From contig JAILNO010000249.1 of assembly GCA_024691465.1 (NCBI GenBank), positions 1-35,560 of the forward strand: a stretch of 35,560 bases of DNA, written 5' to 3'. Source of the stretch: Pseudobutyrivibrio sp. (GTDB taxonomy: Bacteria > Bacillota_A > Clostridia > Lachnospirales > Lachnospiraceae). This document shows, piece by piece, positions 25,572-33,188 of this stretch. Both the position numbers and the translations under genes were made by a program. The notes under the pieces were generated by a model. It had not been told where the DNA came from, ran no database searches, and saw only the letters and a program-made list of their open reading frames with translations. Numbering within the stretch: the stretch's first letter is position 1; every line of letters starts with the position of its first letter.

Positions 25572-27317
25572 TTAGATTTTCTTGAATTTCTTAACCTCAA
25601 CATTGAGAGCTTCAACTGTTCTATTGTTGCCATTAGACTCAGTCTGAATCTCTGACATAGACTTGTGAAGTGTATTCATATCCTCGGTGAACTTAACCAG
25701 TGATGTAGTACTATTCTCGGATGCGAAATTAATCTCTGTAATTCCTCCAGATAGACTCTCTGTAAGTTCCTTCATAGTATTAGCTCTCTCGGCAAAGTTA
25801 ACTAGAAGCTTGTATATCTCTGCCACACTATTACTATTAGATACTGCACTGTCCACGAAATTATTGTAATCCATGATAATATTCTGAGTCATGTACTCAA
25901 GTATCTCATTAGCATTAGATACTAATTCATGAACCGAATCAAGAACTACCTCATTAGTCTCCTGGATGCTAGTTGCAATCTTCTTAGTATTCTCAGATAA
26001 GCCCTGTATCTCAGTAGCAACTACTGCAAATCCCTTACCGGCCTCGCCTGCACGAGCTGCCTCAATAGACGCATTGAGAGCCAGCAGGTTAGTCTGAGAT
26101 GAAATAGTAAGAATGTTCTCTGTAAGCTCTGTAACCTTCTCTACTGAATGACTCTTCTCAATGGACTCTTCCATACGTGTGCTGATATCTTCAATAATAG
26201 TCTGAGTACTGATTTTATTATTTTCGTACTTTTCCTTTGTCTCAAGGGCACTATCTAATAACTGCTTAACCTGGCCTGAATTCTCATCGGAATCCTCTTG
26301 GATATTATTAGCAAGCTCAAGAATGTCTGTTGTACTTGCATCAATATTCTGTAAAGTAGCTGAAATCTCTTCCATATTAGCAGAGATCTCACTAAGTCCC
26401 TCAAATATAGAAGCTGAAATGGTCTCGCATGTGTTAATATTAGCGTCCATTTTAGCACTGGCTCCCTGTATATTAGTAGAACCACTTCTGATGGAATTAA
26501 TAACAGTCTGAAGCTGCTCCATAAATGTATTAATTCCTATAGCAATCTGGCCAACCTCATCCTCATATAAATAATTTACACGAGCTGTTAAATCGCCATT
26601 GCCCTCCTCTAAATCAGCAATAATACCATTAAGGTTCTTCTGCATCTTTTCAAGAGGTCTAAGTACAGTATGAATACATACATAGATAGTAGCTATCATA
26701 AAGATCAGGAATATACCTCCCATGGCCAAAGTAATAGCAGTAGCTCTGCTTACTCTAGTCTGTACAAGCTTAGTCTCATGTGATACCAGCTTATCCATAG
26801 TTTCGCCAAAGGCCTCTTCATTAGCTACCATAGCCTCAGACTCATCCACAAGTGCAGCATATTCTTTCTTAACACTAGTCAGATTGAATGTGTCCATTGC
26901 CTCAACCACCTTATTAGCCTGCTCCACGTATTCTTGTATAGAATCATAGTATGGCTTATAAGCATCAGCCAATTCATTATTCATCTCTGCCTTGCAGAAA
27001 CCATCAACATCCTTTTTAATAGCATCTGTCAAAGTAACTACGCCCTCAATATTACTTCTGCAATCAGTAACAATTTCAGACTTGTCACCTGTTCCTAGCA
27101 CAAATTGCATTGCGCCATTTTCTAGGGAAGCCAAATCTTTCTCTAACTCAACTCTCTCAGACATAAGTGCTACAGTATGATCTGCAATCAACTTAGTTGA
27201 GAGCTCCACCTGGTTATTAGTCACCCCGCTCATTACCGCATTTCCGATATAAATAACTGTCAAAGTCATTAACACCGCCAAGATACGAGCTCTAATAGAT
27301 TTCTTCAACTTTCCCAT
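25572..27317 (-). CDS. Methyl-accepting chemotaxis protein
   Basis: A 581-residue transmembrane chemoreceptor. TM1 is at about residues 12-31 and a mostly helical extracellular sensing region at about 32-188 (four-helix-bundle-like, no Cache signature seen). TM2 is at about 190-213, a HAMP linker at about 214-270 ([21 protein letters not shown]), then a long coiled-coil signalling domain. The highly conserved CheA/CheW-binding hairpin tip includes [20 protein letters not shown] and [12 protein letters not shown]. No terminal CheR-tethering pentapeptide is evident. The ATG at 27315-27317 is chosen, because the upstream TTG is only four bases from GGAGG. It has its own terminator and is probably monocistronic. 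It implies a chemotactic, likely motile, host. Confidence 0.95.
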   Translation of the reverse strand: MGKLKKSIRARILAVLMTLTVIYIGNAVMSGVTNNQVELSTKLIADHTVALMSERVELEKDLASLENGAMQFVLGTGDKSEIVTDCRSNIEGVVTLTDAIKKDVDGFCKAEMNNELADAYKPYYDSIQEYVEQANKVVEAMDTFNLTSVKKEYAALVDESEAMVANEEAFGETMDKLVSHETKLVQTRVSRATAITLAMGGIFLIFMIATIYVCIHTVLRPLEKMQKNLNGIIADLEEGNGDLTARVNYLYEDEVGQIAIGINTFMEQLQTVINSIRSGSTNIQGASAKMDANINTCETISASIFEGLSEISANMEEISATLQNIDASTTDILELANNIQEDSDENSGQVKQLLDSALETKEKYENNKISTQTIIEDISTRMEESIEKSHSVEKVTELTENILTISSQTNLLALNASIEAARAGEAGKGFAVVATEIQGLSENTKKIATSIQETNEVVLDSVHELVSNANEILEYMTQNIIMDYNNFVDSAVSNSNSVAEIYKLLVNFAERANTMKELTESLSGGITEINFASENSTTSLVKFTEDMNTLHKSMSEIQTESNGNNRTVEALNVEVKKFKKI

Positions 27318-27532
27318 ATTCAATTATCCTCCGTGATAAACGTTGGTATATTTATAGCAAAAAATATATGAAAAAGCTACGTCAAAATGAAAACTTGTAG
27401 AAAACTCCGGATAATTTGTATTAAATAACGAATTTTATTCATGGGATTGCTAGGAAACTCGATTTGAAATGCTGTAGATGAAGACTGCGAGTATTGTATT
27501 ATTTGCCAGTTATATATTCATTCTTTTGCACG

Positions 27533-27569
27533 AAAAAAAAGGACCAACACTCTCGTGTTGATCCTTTTT
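27533..27569 (-). terminator. Terminator after tRNA-Leu(AAG), minus copy
   Basis: Minus-strand GGATCAACAC/GTGTTGGTCC stem with a GAGA loop and an eight-T tail. On the plus strand the same stem is followed by five T, so it could work both ways. The flanking GCACGAAA/TTTCGTGC extends the pairing into the tRNA 3' end. Confidence 0.85.
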
Positions 27570-27575
27570 GTTTCG

Positions 27576-27660
27576 TGCGGAAGATGGGACTTGAACCCAC
27601 ACGACTGCAATAGCCACAAGATCCTTAGTCTTGCTCGTCTGCCAGTTCCGACACTTCCGC
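27576..27660 (-). tRNA. tRNA-Leu(AAG), minus-strand copy
   Basis: An 85-nt class II tRNA with acceptor stem GCGGAAG/CTTCCGC and discriminator A. The D-arm contains GGAACTGGCAGAC. The anticodon arm CAAGA-CTAAGGA-TCTTG places AAG at positions 34-36. A long variable arm and T-arm GTGGGTTCAAGTCCCAT follow. CCA is not encoded. The anticodon reads CUU; A34 would need deamination to inosine to read CUC as well. It is identical to the plus-strand copy at 32070-32154. Confidence 0.95.
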
Positions 27661-27679
27661 ATGTCTTAGCGACTTGATT

Positions 27680-27708
27680 ATAATAGCAAAGCATCCTTAA
27701 TTAGTCAA
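27680..27708 (-). promoter_or_regulatory. Promoter of the minus-strand tRNA-Leu(AAG)
   Basis: TTGACT (27703-27708) and TATTAT (27680-27685) with a 17-base spacer, about 20 bp from the mature tRNA 5' end. The CTTTGCTATNAT core is shared with the promoter of the other copy. Confidence 0.85.
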
Positions 27709-27777
27709 CGCTTTTGGCTAAATTAAAGTGTCTTACTTTAGTAGGCTAAATCAGAAAATTCTGACAGATTATCCCCA

Positions 27778-28650
27778 CTACTCTATTCCATGAGTAAGGA
27801 GATACTGATACCATAACTCATAGTAAGCGCCCTTCAAATGAACTCCATCTGTAGTGGTCTCTGAATTAAGATTACCCTGGTCATCATCCACCGCCTCATT
27901 GATATCTATGTAAAATATCTGCTGTCCATCCGCCAGTGTCTCTAAAGCCTCATTCCTAAGATTAATATTGGTATTATTATAAAGTGGATCCGTATCATTC
28001 TTATCTACTGATACATGCATAATACTATTGATGAAAATAGTAGCCTGTGGCTGACTATTAAGAATATTATCAATTACTGTCTGATAGGCGTACTTGAACT
28101 CTTCCACATCTCCTCTTCCAAGCTCATTTATACCTACCATGATATATACCTTAGAAAAATGCTGACCTGTCAGAGCTTCCTCAAGACTAATATCTCTGCC
28201 ATCATCTGTCTCAATCCACTGCTCATCTCGTATGTCATATATACTAAGGGACTTCTTGGCATAGAAGGTAGCTCTAGAATCAATAGGCTCACAGTACTGC
28301 GACAATCCCACCATTCTGGAATCACCTATAAATAAGGCATCGTCAAAGTAGGAATCATCTACTGTCACGAAACTCTTAGGAGTGACATACTTAAGGTCTT
28401 CAGCAGATGATTTAGCATCCCTAATGGTCTTACGATAATCAAATGCATCGCTGTCATCAGCAGATTGCACTTCAGACCATGGGTATACATCATCTCCCGC
28501 AGCACTTAACACCGCCTCTATAGCAGATGTGGTAAACATGTCCTTAGAGTACTCTTGATATATCCCATTCATATTAAACAGATATATCGTAAATACGATA
28601 ATCGAACTAATGCATATTAATATTAAAAGAAGGAATCCCTTTACTTTCAT
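27778..28650 (-). CDS. Membrane-anchored SGNH/GDSL hydrolase-like protein
   Basis: A 290-residue protein with one N-terminal membrane helix (about residues 5-25) and an extracellular domain of the SGNH/GDSL fold. Block I is FIGDSRMVG with the nucleophile Ser111, block III is GINE (Gly173, Asn175) and block V is DGVH (Asp268, His271). The complete Ser-Asp-His set and the Gly/Asn oxyanion residues indicate an active esterase or acyltransferase. It lies 13 bp after the MBOAT gene. Such pairs are known from polysaccharide and peptidoglycan O-acetylation systems, where the MBOAT moves the acyl group across the membrane and the SGNH partner transfers it. That role, and the acceptor polymer, are inferred here. 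Confidence 0.82.
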   Translation of the reverse strand: MKVKGFLLLILICISSIIVFTIYLFNMNGIYQEYSKDMFTTSAIEAVLSAAGDDVYPWSEVQSADDSDAFDYRKTIRDAKSSAEDLKYVTPKSFVTVDDSYFDDALFIGDSRMVGLSQYCEPIDSRATFYAKKSLSIYDIRDEQWIETDDGRDISLEEALTGQHFSKVYIMVGINELGRGDVEEFKYAYQTVIDNILNSQPQATIFINSIMHVSVDKNDTDPLYNNTNINLRNEALETLADGQQIFYIDINEAVDDDQGNLNSETTTDGVHLKGAYYELWYQYLLTHGIE

Positions 28651-28663
28651 AACAATTAATCAC

Positions 28664-30025
28664 CTAAAATTTCAAATACATAAATGGGTTACCTGACGAA
28701 TTAGACAAGCTAAATATACTAATCCAGAACATCACAAATAAACCAATAACTACAAATATATTGTTCTTATGTTTCCTGTAGAAATCTCTCCACAGAGGAA
28801 CTGCAAATACAAGTGCTATAACTAGATATATCCAGTAATCCTCCAATAGATAGAATATATCATGGGTATTGACTGCCTTAGATATATCTACTACTGGAAG
28901 CAATCTAAGAATATATATCCTAAGATTCTTCAGCGAATGTAATGCAAAAATAACCCAAGAGATAGGAATAAGAACTAAAACATTAATCCTACCAACTATA
29001 GCGTAGACAACTTTTGATTTACTAATAAGAAACTTCTCTAGAATGATAATGGCACATATAAACATAGCCCAAGCCATAAAATTAGGGGTAAGGCCATGCC
29101 ATACGCCAGTAATAATCCAAACTATACATAGATTAATAAATGTTCTAAAGGCTCCCTTCCTACTGCCTCCCAAAGGGAAATATACATAGTCTCTAAACCA
29201 AGATCCCAGTGTGCTATGCCATCTCCTGTAAAACTCTGAAACAGATGAGGATGCGTAGGGCTGATCAAAGTTAGATATGAAAGGGAATCCAAACATAACT
29301 CCAAGTCCTGCAGCCATAAGGGAATATCCCCAGAAATCGAAATATAAATTAAGTGAATAGGTGTAAGCCCCAAGCCATGCAAGTGGTGTAGAGATACTCT
29401 CATATCCTATAGTTCTTAAATCACTCCAAAGTAACGCAATATGATCAGCGATAATAACTTTCATAAACAGACCTAGAGTAAAAATCTTAAGTCCATCTTC
29501 CACCTGGCTAAGTATGGTGGTAAAAGAAGGTCTATTTGAATCTTCTACCCTAAGGAAACCATTATCCTTAAAATATGAGAATCTGGCTATTGGGCCAGCA
29601 ATAATCTGTGGAAAGAAAAAGAAGTAACTCGCCATATCCCTAAGACTGTATTCAGTAATACTTCCTCGATACAAATCCACCTGAAAGGAAATCATCTTAA
29701 AGATATAGTATGAAATACCAAGAGGAATCAGGATACTCAGTCCCATACGATTACCAAGCTTAAAGAAACCCAATAGAGCTATATTGCAAACTACTATTGT
29801 CCCTAAGGCAAGCTTAGAGTGTTTATTAGAAATCACCTTGGCAAATATCCAATTGAAGAAAGTTGCTCCAAGCAATAAAAGAATATAGACAGGCTCATTA
29901 ACATAATAAAAGCCTAAACTGGCAACCAAAAAAAGCCACGCTCTAAACTTGCATGGCAAAATATAATATATAATCAAACAGATTGGTAACAATCTAAATA
30001 TAAAAATCAAATCAGAAAAGGTCAT
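28664..30025 (-). CDS. MBOAT-family O-acyltransferase (AlgI/DltB-like)
   Basis: A 453-residue polytopic membrane protein of the membrane-bound O-acyltransferase family. Signature features are PQIIAGPIARF (about residues 139-149), FYRRWHSTLGSWFRDYVYFP with His270, and the catalytic GVWHG with His310; roughly ten hydrophobic helices are visible. Length matches AlgI/DltB/PatA-type enzymes. It probably passes an acyl group (most often acetyl) from a cytoplasmic donor to an extracytoplasmic acceptor together with the SGNH protein encoded directly downstream. AGGGAG precedes the ATG. No dltA or dltC is nearby, so D-alanylation is unlikely from context. Confidence 0.92.
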   Translation of the reverse strand: MTFSDLIFIFRLLPICLIIYYILPCKFRAWLFLVASLGFYYVNEPVYILLLLGATFFNWIFAKVISNKHSKLALGTIVVCNIALLGFFKLGNRMGLSILIPLGISYYIFKMISFQVDLYRGSITEYSLRDMASYFFFFPQIIAGPIARFSYFKDNGFLRVEDSNRPSFTTILSQVEDGLKIFTLGLFMKVIIADHIALLWSDLRTIGYESISTPLAWLGAYTYSLNLYFDFWGYSLMAAGLGVMFGFPFISNFDQPYASSSVSEFYRRWHSTLGSWFRDYVYFPLGGSRKGAFRTFINLCIVWIITGVWHGLTPNFMAWAMFICAIIILEKFLISKSKVVYAIVGRINVLVLIPISWVIFALHSLKNLRIYILRLLPVVDISKAVNTHDIFYLLEDYWIYLVIALVFAVPLWRDFYRKHKNNIFVVIGLFVMFWISIFSLSNSSGNPFMYLKF

Positions 30026-30090
30026 TGCTATTCTCCCTGTGTCCCCACATTTAAGTATACAATAACCTCTCTGAATTTTCTTCTATAAAA

Positions 30091-31899
30091 TTACTTAACA
30101 GACTCCTGATATTTATCGATTATTTTATAAAGTTCTTCATTAGGGTCATCTATCATTTTTATTTCAGTATCCAGCTGTATCAACTGATTATTATCAGACT
30201 TCAGATCCCAAGTAGGAAGCCCCTCCCCATTAGGATTACCAGTCTTGGCAAAATTCACCCAATACTTTTGCATTATTTCAGAGAGTTCATAATCTGAATC
30301 ATCATATAATCCAGGATGTCTCCATAAATTGCCATATGCATATGGAAGCTCACCAGCATGGTAATTGGAAAGGGAATTGTTAGTCTTAGTAAAATAATAC
30401 TCGTAGGTAGGAATGCCCTCATCCATCAAATAGTTGTTCCATAGATAATGGGAATAGCTGAACCACATAGCAGAATAGCATGTATTGAGAGCGCCCTTGG
30501 CCTCTCCTAAAGCGTCCACTATGAAATGCTGATCCCTCTGAGGTGAATCATAAGGGACTAACGCTGCCATCTCAGAAGCATAATCTCCTATATCCTCTGC
30601 TAACAACTCTTCATAATTATCCTTAGTCGCCTCAGTACCTAGCAAGAAAGCATCAGATTCCTTAGCATTGAACCCATTGAGAAGTGCTTTCTCATGATTC
30701 TCCCCCTTAACATATGTAAGGTAAGGCTGTTCAACTATGGCATAACCATCTACCGTCATGGCAGACTGATTTGAAGCTGTAGTAACAAGCTTATCTGCAG
30801 GAATATTCCTCAACTCATCTGAAGAAGTTACGCCGAACTCTGATCGAACTAAATCACCCTGCTCTATTGCATCTTCGTAATTGCGGAATGTATGGAAAGG
30901 CTCATAAGCCATGATTCCGCTAGATTCTGCAATAGCGTAATTAAATAATCCCTCTGTAAGTGGAGAGACACATAAAGCATTAACACTAGATGAGCCAGCA
31001 GACTCACCTGCAATTGTAATCTGAGTATTGTCCCCTCCAAAAGCATCTATATTATTATATACCCATTGAAGAGCAGCTATCTGGTCAAGCAGACCATAAT
31101 TACCTGTGGTTCCGCTGACGGATTCATTCTTTAAATCATCAGCTGTGTAATAACCAAACACTCCTAATCTATAGGCAAAATCTACGAATATCACACCTTT
31201 GCTGGCAAGACTCTCACCTCTGTATTCAGTGTAGGAAGATTGGCCAGTGGTAAGACTTCCTCCATGTATATAGAAAATAACAGGAAGTGGCTCATCCCCT
31301 GCATCCTCTGGAGCAAACACATTAAGATATAAGCAATCCTCACTCATAGCCTCTAGGTATTCATCACCAAACTTAACCTGATAATCATGCCACCCCAATA
31401 TATGCGAAAGACTATCATATAAAGTATTACTGCGAGGCTGCATCGACATAGGTCCGAACTCATCACAGGCTCTTACACCATCCCAGCTCTCTGGCGCCTG
31501 TGGCTCCTTGAATCTAAGCTCACCTACAGGGGCCTTAGCATATGGAATACCAGCGTATACTTTCACCGAATGGTCAGCATTGTATACTCCAGTAAGCTGT
31601 CCCTGATCTATAGTCACCACATCAGTGACATCAGGATTTGCATTAGCTACCGCTGGAACATTCTTATATGGAGGTGCTGTAAGAATATAATTAATTACAA
31701 GCACAAGTAGAAAAGCTACCCAGGAAATCAGTTTCACTTTCCTTGTAAGTAGACCCTTCTTATCTAAAATAACTCTACTAATAATCATGCAAATAGCTGC
31801 AAGTATACCAATCCCCCATCCCAATAGGATATTCTTAGAAAGCTCCAATACGCCGATGTAAAGAATTGATAGTAACACAACAATAATCCAATAAATCAT
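30091..31899 (-). CDS. Carboxylesterase type B with a three-helix membrane anchor
   Basis: A 602-residue protein. Its first ~80 residues contain three hydrophobic helices (about 3-20, 26-43 and 57-74). The rest is a full type B carboxylesterase (alpha/beta hydrolase) domain: GIPYAKAPVGELRF at its start, EDCLYLNVFAP, the oxyanion HGG near 212-214 and the nucleophile elbow GESAG with Ser300. The Glu in NAKESDAFLLG and the His of NYHAGELPYAYG are the probable remaining triad members. Three helices with a cytosolic N-terminus would place the esterase outside. AGAGG lies five bases before the ATG at 31897-31899; the in-frame GTG two codons earlier is part of that site. First gene of the three-gene envelope unit; the substrate is unknown. 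Confidence 0.88.
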   Translation of the reverse strand: MIYWIIVVLLSILYIGVLELSKNILLGWGIGILAAICMIISRVILDKKGLLTRKVKLISWVAFLLVLVINYILTAPPYKNVPAVANANPDVTDVVTIDQGQLTGVYNADHSVKVYAGIPYAKAPVGELRFKEPQAPESWDGVRACDEFGPMSMQPRSNTLYDSLSHILGWHDYQVKFGDEYLEAMSEDCLYLNVFAPEDAGDEPLPVIFYIHGGSLTTGQSSYTEYRGESLASKGVIFVDFAYRLGVFGYYTADDLKNESVSGTTGNYGLLDQIAALQWVYNNIDAFGGDNTQITIAGESAGSSSVNALCVSPLTEGLFNYAIAESSGIMAYEPFHTFRNYEDAIEQGDLVRSEFGVTSSDELRNIPADKLVTTASNQSAMTVDGYAIVEQPYLTYVKGENHEKALLNGFNAKESDAFLLGTEATKDNYEELLAEDIGDYASEMAALVPYDSPQRDQHFIVDALGEAKGALNTCYSAMWFSYSHYLWNNYLMDEGIPTYEYYFTKTNNSLSNYHAGELPYAYGNLWRHPGLYDDSDYELSEIMQKYWVNFAKTGNPNGEGLPTWDLKSDNNQLIQLDTEIKMIDDPNEELYKIIDKYQESVK

Positions 31900-31914
31900 A
31901 ATCACCTCTTATAG

Positions 31915-31942
31915 TTTGCGCAATCTAATTTTATGCAATCTA
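31915..31942. repeat. Short direct repeat downstream of the esterase promoter
   Basis: CAATCTA occurs at 31921-31927 and 31936-31942, 15 bp apart, within the longer similar units TTTGCGCAATCTA and TTATGCAATCTA. It covers the expected transcription start, so it is a plausible regulator site, but no regulator is identified. Confidence 0.4.
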
Positions 31943-31970
31943 TTATATGCTCATTATATTATATTAACAA
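31942..31970 (-). promoter_or_regulatory. Promoter of the esterase-MBOAT-SGNH unit
   Basis: Minus-strand TTGTTA (31965-31970) and TATAAT (31942-31947) separated by 17 bases, about 45 bp before the esterase ATG. It diverges from the tRNA-Leu promoter at 31992-32020. Confidence 0.7.
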
Positions 31971-31991
31971 GTAAAAAATGTAATTTTACTG

Positions 31992-32020
31992 TTGACTCTC
32001 CCCAAATACTTTGCTATGAT
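31992..32020 (+). promoter_or_regulatory. Promoter of the plus-strand tRNA-Leu(AAG)
   Basis: TTGACT (31992-31997), a 17-base spacer and TATGAT (32015-32020), about 50 bp before the mature tRNA. The predicted transcript has a longer leader than the minus-strand copy. Confidence 0.85.
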
Positions 32021-32069
32021 TATTTCGTTGTCGAATTACAGATGTAATTCAGGCAGATTATAATGATGT

Positions 32070-32154
32070 GCGGAAGTGTCGGAACTGGCAGACGAGCAAG
32101 ACTAAGGATCTTGTGGCTATTGCAGTCGTGTGGGTTCAAGTCCCATCTTCCGCA
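32070..32154 (+). tRNA. tRNA-Leu(AAG), plus-strand copy
   Basis: An 85-nt class II tRNA identical base for base to the copy at 27576-27660 and opposite in orientation. Anticodon loop CTAAGGA gives anticodon AAG. CCA is not encoded. A run of seven T starts four bases after the 3' end, without a separate terminator hairpin. Confidence 0.95.
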
Positions 32155-32305
32155 CTCTTTTTTTATTTATAGACAACAAACGGGCGACACCAATTCGAAA
32201 TCTCGTGATTCCTAACTGATGCCGCCCCTAAAAATCGATCCCAAGGGTCTATACCTCTCAATCTCTAGAATTAAATAAATGTCGCGTGTTTTTAAAATTT
32301 AAATC

Positions 32306-32389
32306 TCTGGTGGACCATACCTCCAATTCCTGAATTTTAATAAACAACTAAATTAAAATAAAATTACTTTTCTGGTGGACCTTACCTCC
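32306..32389. repeat. 19-bp direct repeat, two copies 65 bp apart
   Basis: TCTGGTGGACCATACCTCC at 32306-32324 and TCTGGTGGACCTTACCTCC at 32371-32389 differ at one position. A more diverged unit (GGTCTATACCTCT) lies 66 bp upstream at 32246-32258. The function is unknown. Confidence 0.75.
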
Positions 32390-32571
32390 CTTTCTTAAAA
32401 CCATTTACTTCTCTGTTGATAATATTATTATAACTCCATACAGTTAAATTTCAAGACAAATCATGATATTAAATTATATTTGTCAGATATTTCAACGTTC
32501 GATTGACTGTTTTGTGAATAATTACTATTGCCAAAATGATAAATGCCTTAAATTCAACTATTGATAATCTC

Positions 32572-32600
32572 TTGACTTGAAAGGCGAAATTCTATAGAAT
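32572..32600 (+). promoter_or_regulatory. Promoter of tRNA-Leu(CAG)
   Basis: TTGACT (32572-32577) and TAGAAT (32595-32600) with a 17-base spacer, ending 11 bp before the mature tRNA 5' end. Confidence 0.85.
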
Positions 32601-32611
32601 ACTAAATGTTC

Positions 32612-32695
32612 GCAGAAGTGGCGGAATTGGCAGACGCGCAGGCTTCAGGTGCCTGTGGTAGCAATATCGTGTGGGTTCAAGTCCCATCTTCTGCA
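32612..32695 (+). tRNA. tRNA-Leu(CAG)
   Basis: An 84-nt class II tRNA with acceptor stem GCAGAAG/CTTCTGC and discriminator A. D-arm GCGGAATTGGCAGACGC, anticodon arm CAGGC-TTCAGGT-GCCTG (anticodon CAG, reads CUG), long variable arm, and the same T-arm sequence as the AAG tRNAs. CCA is not encoded. It has its own promoter and terminator. Confidence 0.95.
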
Positions 32696-32701
32696 TTAAT
32701 T

Positions 32702-32729
32702 AAGCTAGGTCATAAGACCTAGCTTTTTT
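32702..32729 (+). terminator. Rho-independent terminator of tRNA-Leu(CAG)
   Basis: AAGCTAGGTC/GACCTAGCTT 10-bp stem with an ATAA loop, running into six T. It lies directly between the tRNA and the converging dtd gene and may also slow minus-strand transcription, although the minus-strand tail is poor. Confidence 0.88.
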
Positions 32730-32730
32730 G

Positions 32731-33177
32731 TTAGCATATTTCTGCCGAATCTAGAATAATTGTAAAAGGGCCATCGTTGAGAAGTGATACCTGCATATCT
32801 GCTCCGAATTCTCCTGTCTCGACGTGGAATTGCTCCCTGCATTTAGAAATAATATATTCGTACATCTCGTTGGCCATATCAGGCGCTCCAGCCTCTATAA
32901 AGGAAGGGCGATATCCCTTTTTGCAATTGGCATATAGGGTGAATTGAGATATTAGAAGTAACTCTCCGCCTACATCTGATAGGGATAGGTTAATCTTGTC
33001 GTTTTCATCGTCAAAGATACGAAGACCTAACAGCTTCTTAACCATCCTATCTGCTATCTCTCTAGTGTCTGAATCAGATACTCCAATTAAGACCAGGAAT
33101 CCCTTATTAATCTTCCCGATAGTCTGTCCTTCTACTGCAACTGAAGCTTCCTTTACTCTTTGAATTACAAATTTCAT
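32731..33177 (-). CDS. dtd: D-aminoacyl-tRNA deacylase
   Basis: A 148-residue enzyme that removes D-amino acids (and glycine mischarged on tRNA-Ala) from tRNA, of usual length. It begins [17 protein letters not shown]. It carries the two cross-subunit active-site motifs: [10 protein letters not shown] near residues 73-82 and the Gly-cisPro motif in LNDGPFTI near 132-139. The second motif has Phe where most homologues have Val after GP, a conservative change. It follows the helicase gene by 11 bp and should be co-transcribed with it. Confidence 0.95.
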   Translation of the reverse strand: MKFVIQRVKEASVAVEGQTIGKINKGFLVLIGVSDSDTREIADRMVKKLLGLRIFDDENDKINLSLSDVGGELLLISQFTLYANCKKGYRPSFIEAGAPDMANEMYEYIISKCREQFHVETGEFGADMQVSLLNDGPFTIILDSAEIC

Positions 33178-33188
33178 ACCATTCTCCT

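Larger units (their letters stand above)
32155..32611. other. 457-bp intergenic stretch between two tRNA-Leu genes
   Basis: No coding sequence. It contains a T tract at the 5' edge, a hairpin at 32182-32227 that pairs fully only as minus-strand RNA, and three related GGNCNNTACCTCY-type units at 32246-32258, 32312-32324 and 32377-32389, spaced 66 and 65 bp. AT-rich sequence leads to the tRNA-Leu(CAG) promoter at 32572-32600. I see no open frame with a convincing start site on either strand. Confidence 0.6.

Noticed and set aside
28664..30025. MBOAT gene as dltB of a D-alanylation operon
   Set aside because: No dltA or dltC neighbour, and the partner protein is SGNH/GDSL-like with GDS/GINE/DGVH motifs; a general O-acyltransferase is the safer call.
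27576..32154. Island between the two tRNA-Leu genes considered as an integrative element or prophage
   Set aside because: No integrase, recombinase, phage or plasmid gene and no partial tRNA duplicate as an att site. Both tRNAs are full length with their own promoters, so only a possible invertible or duplicated arrangement is reported.
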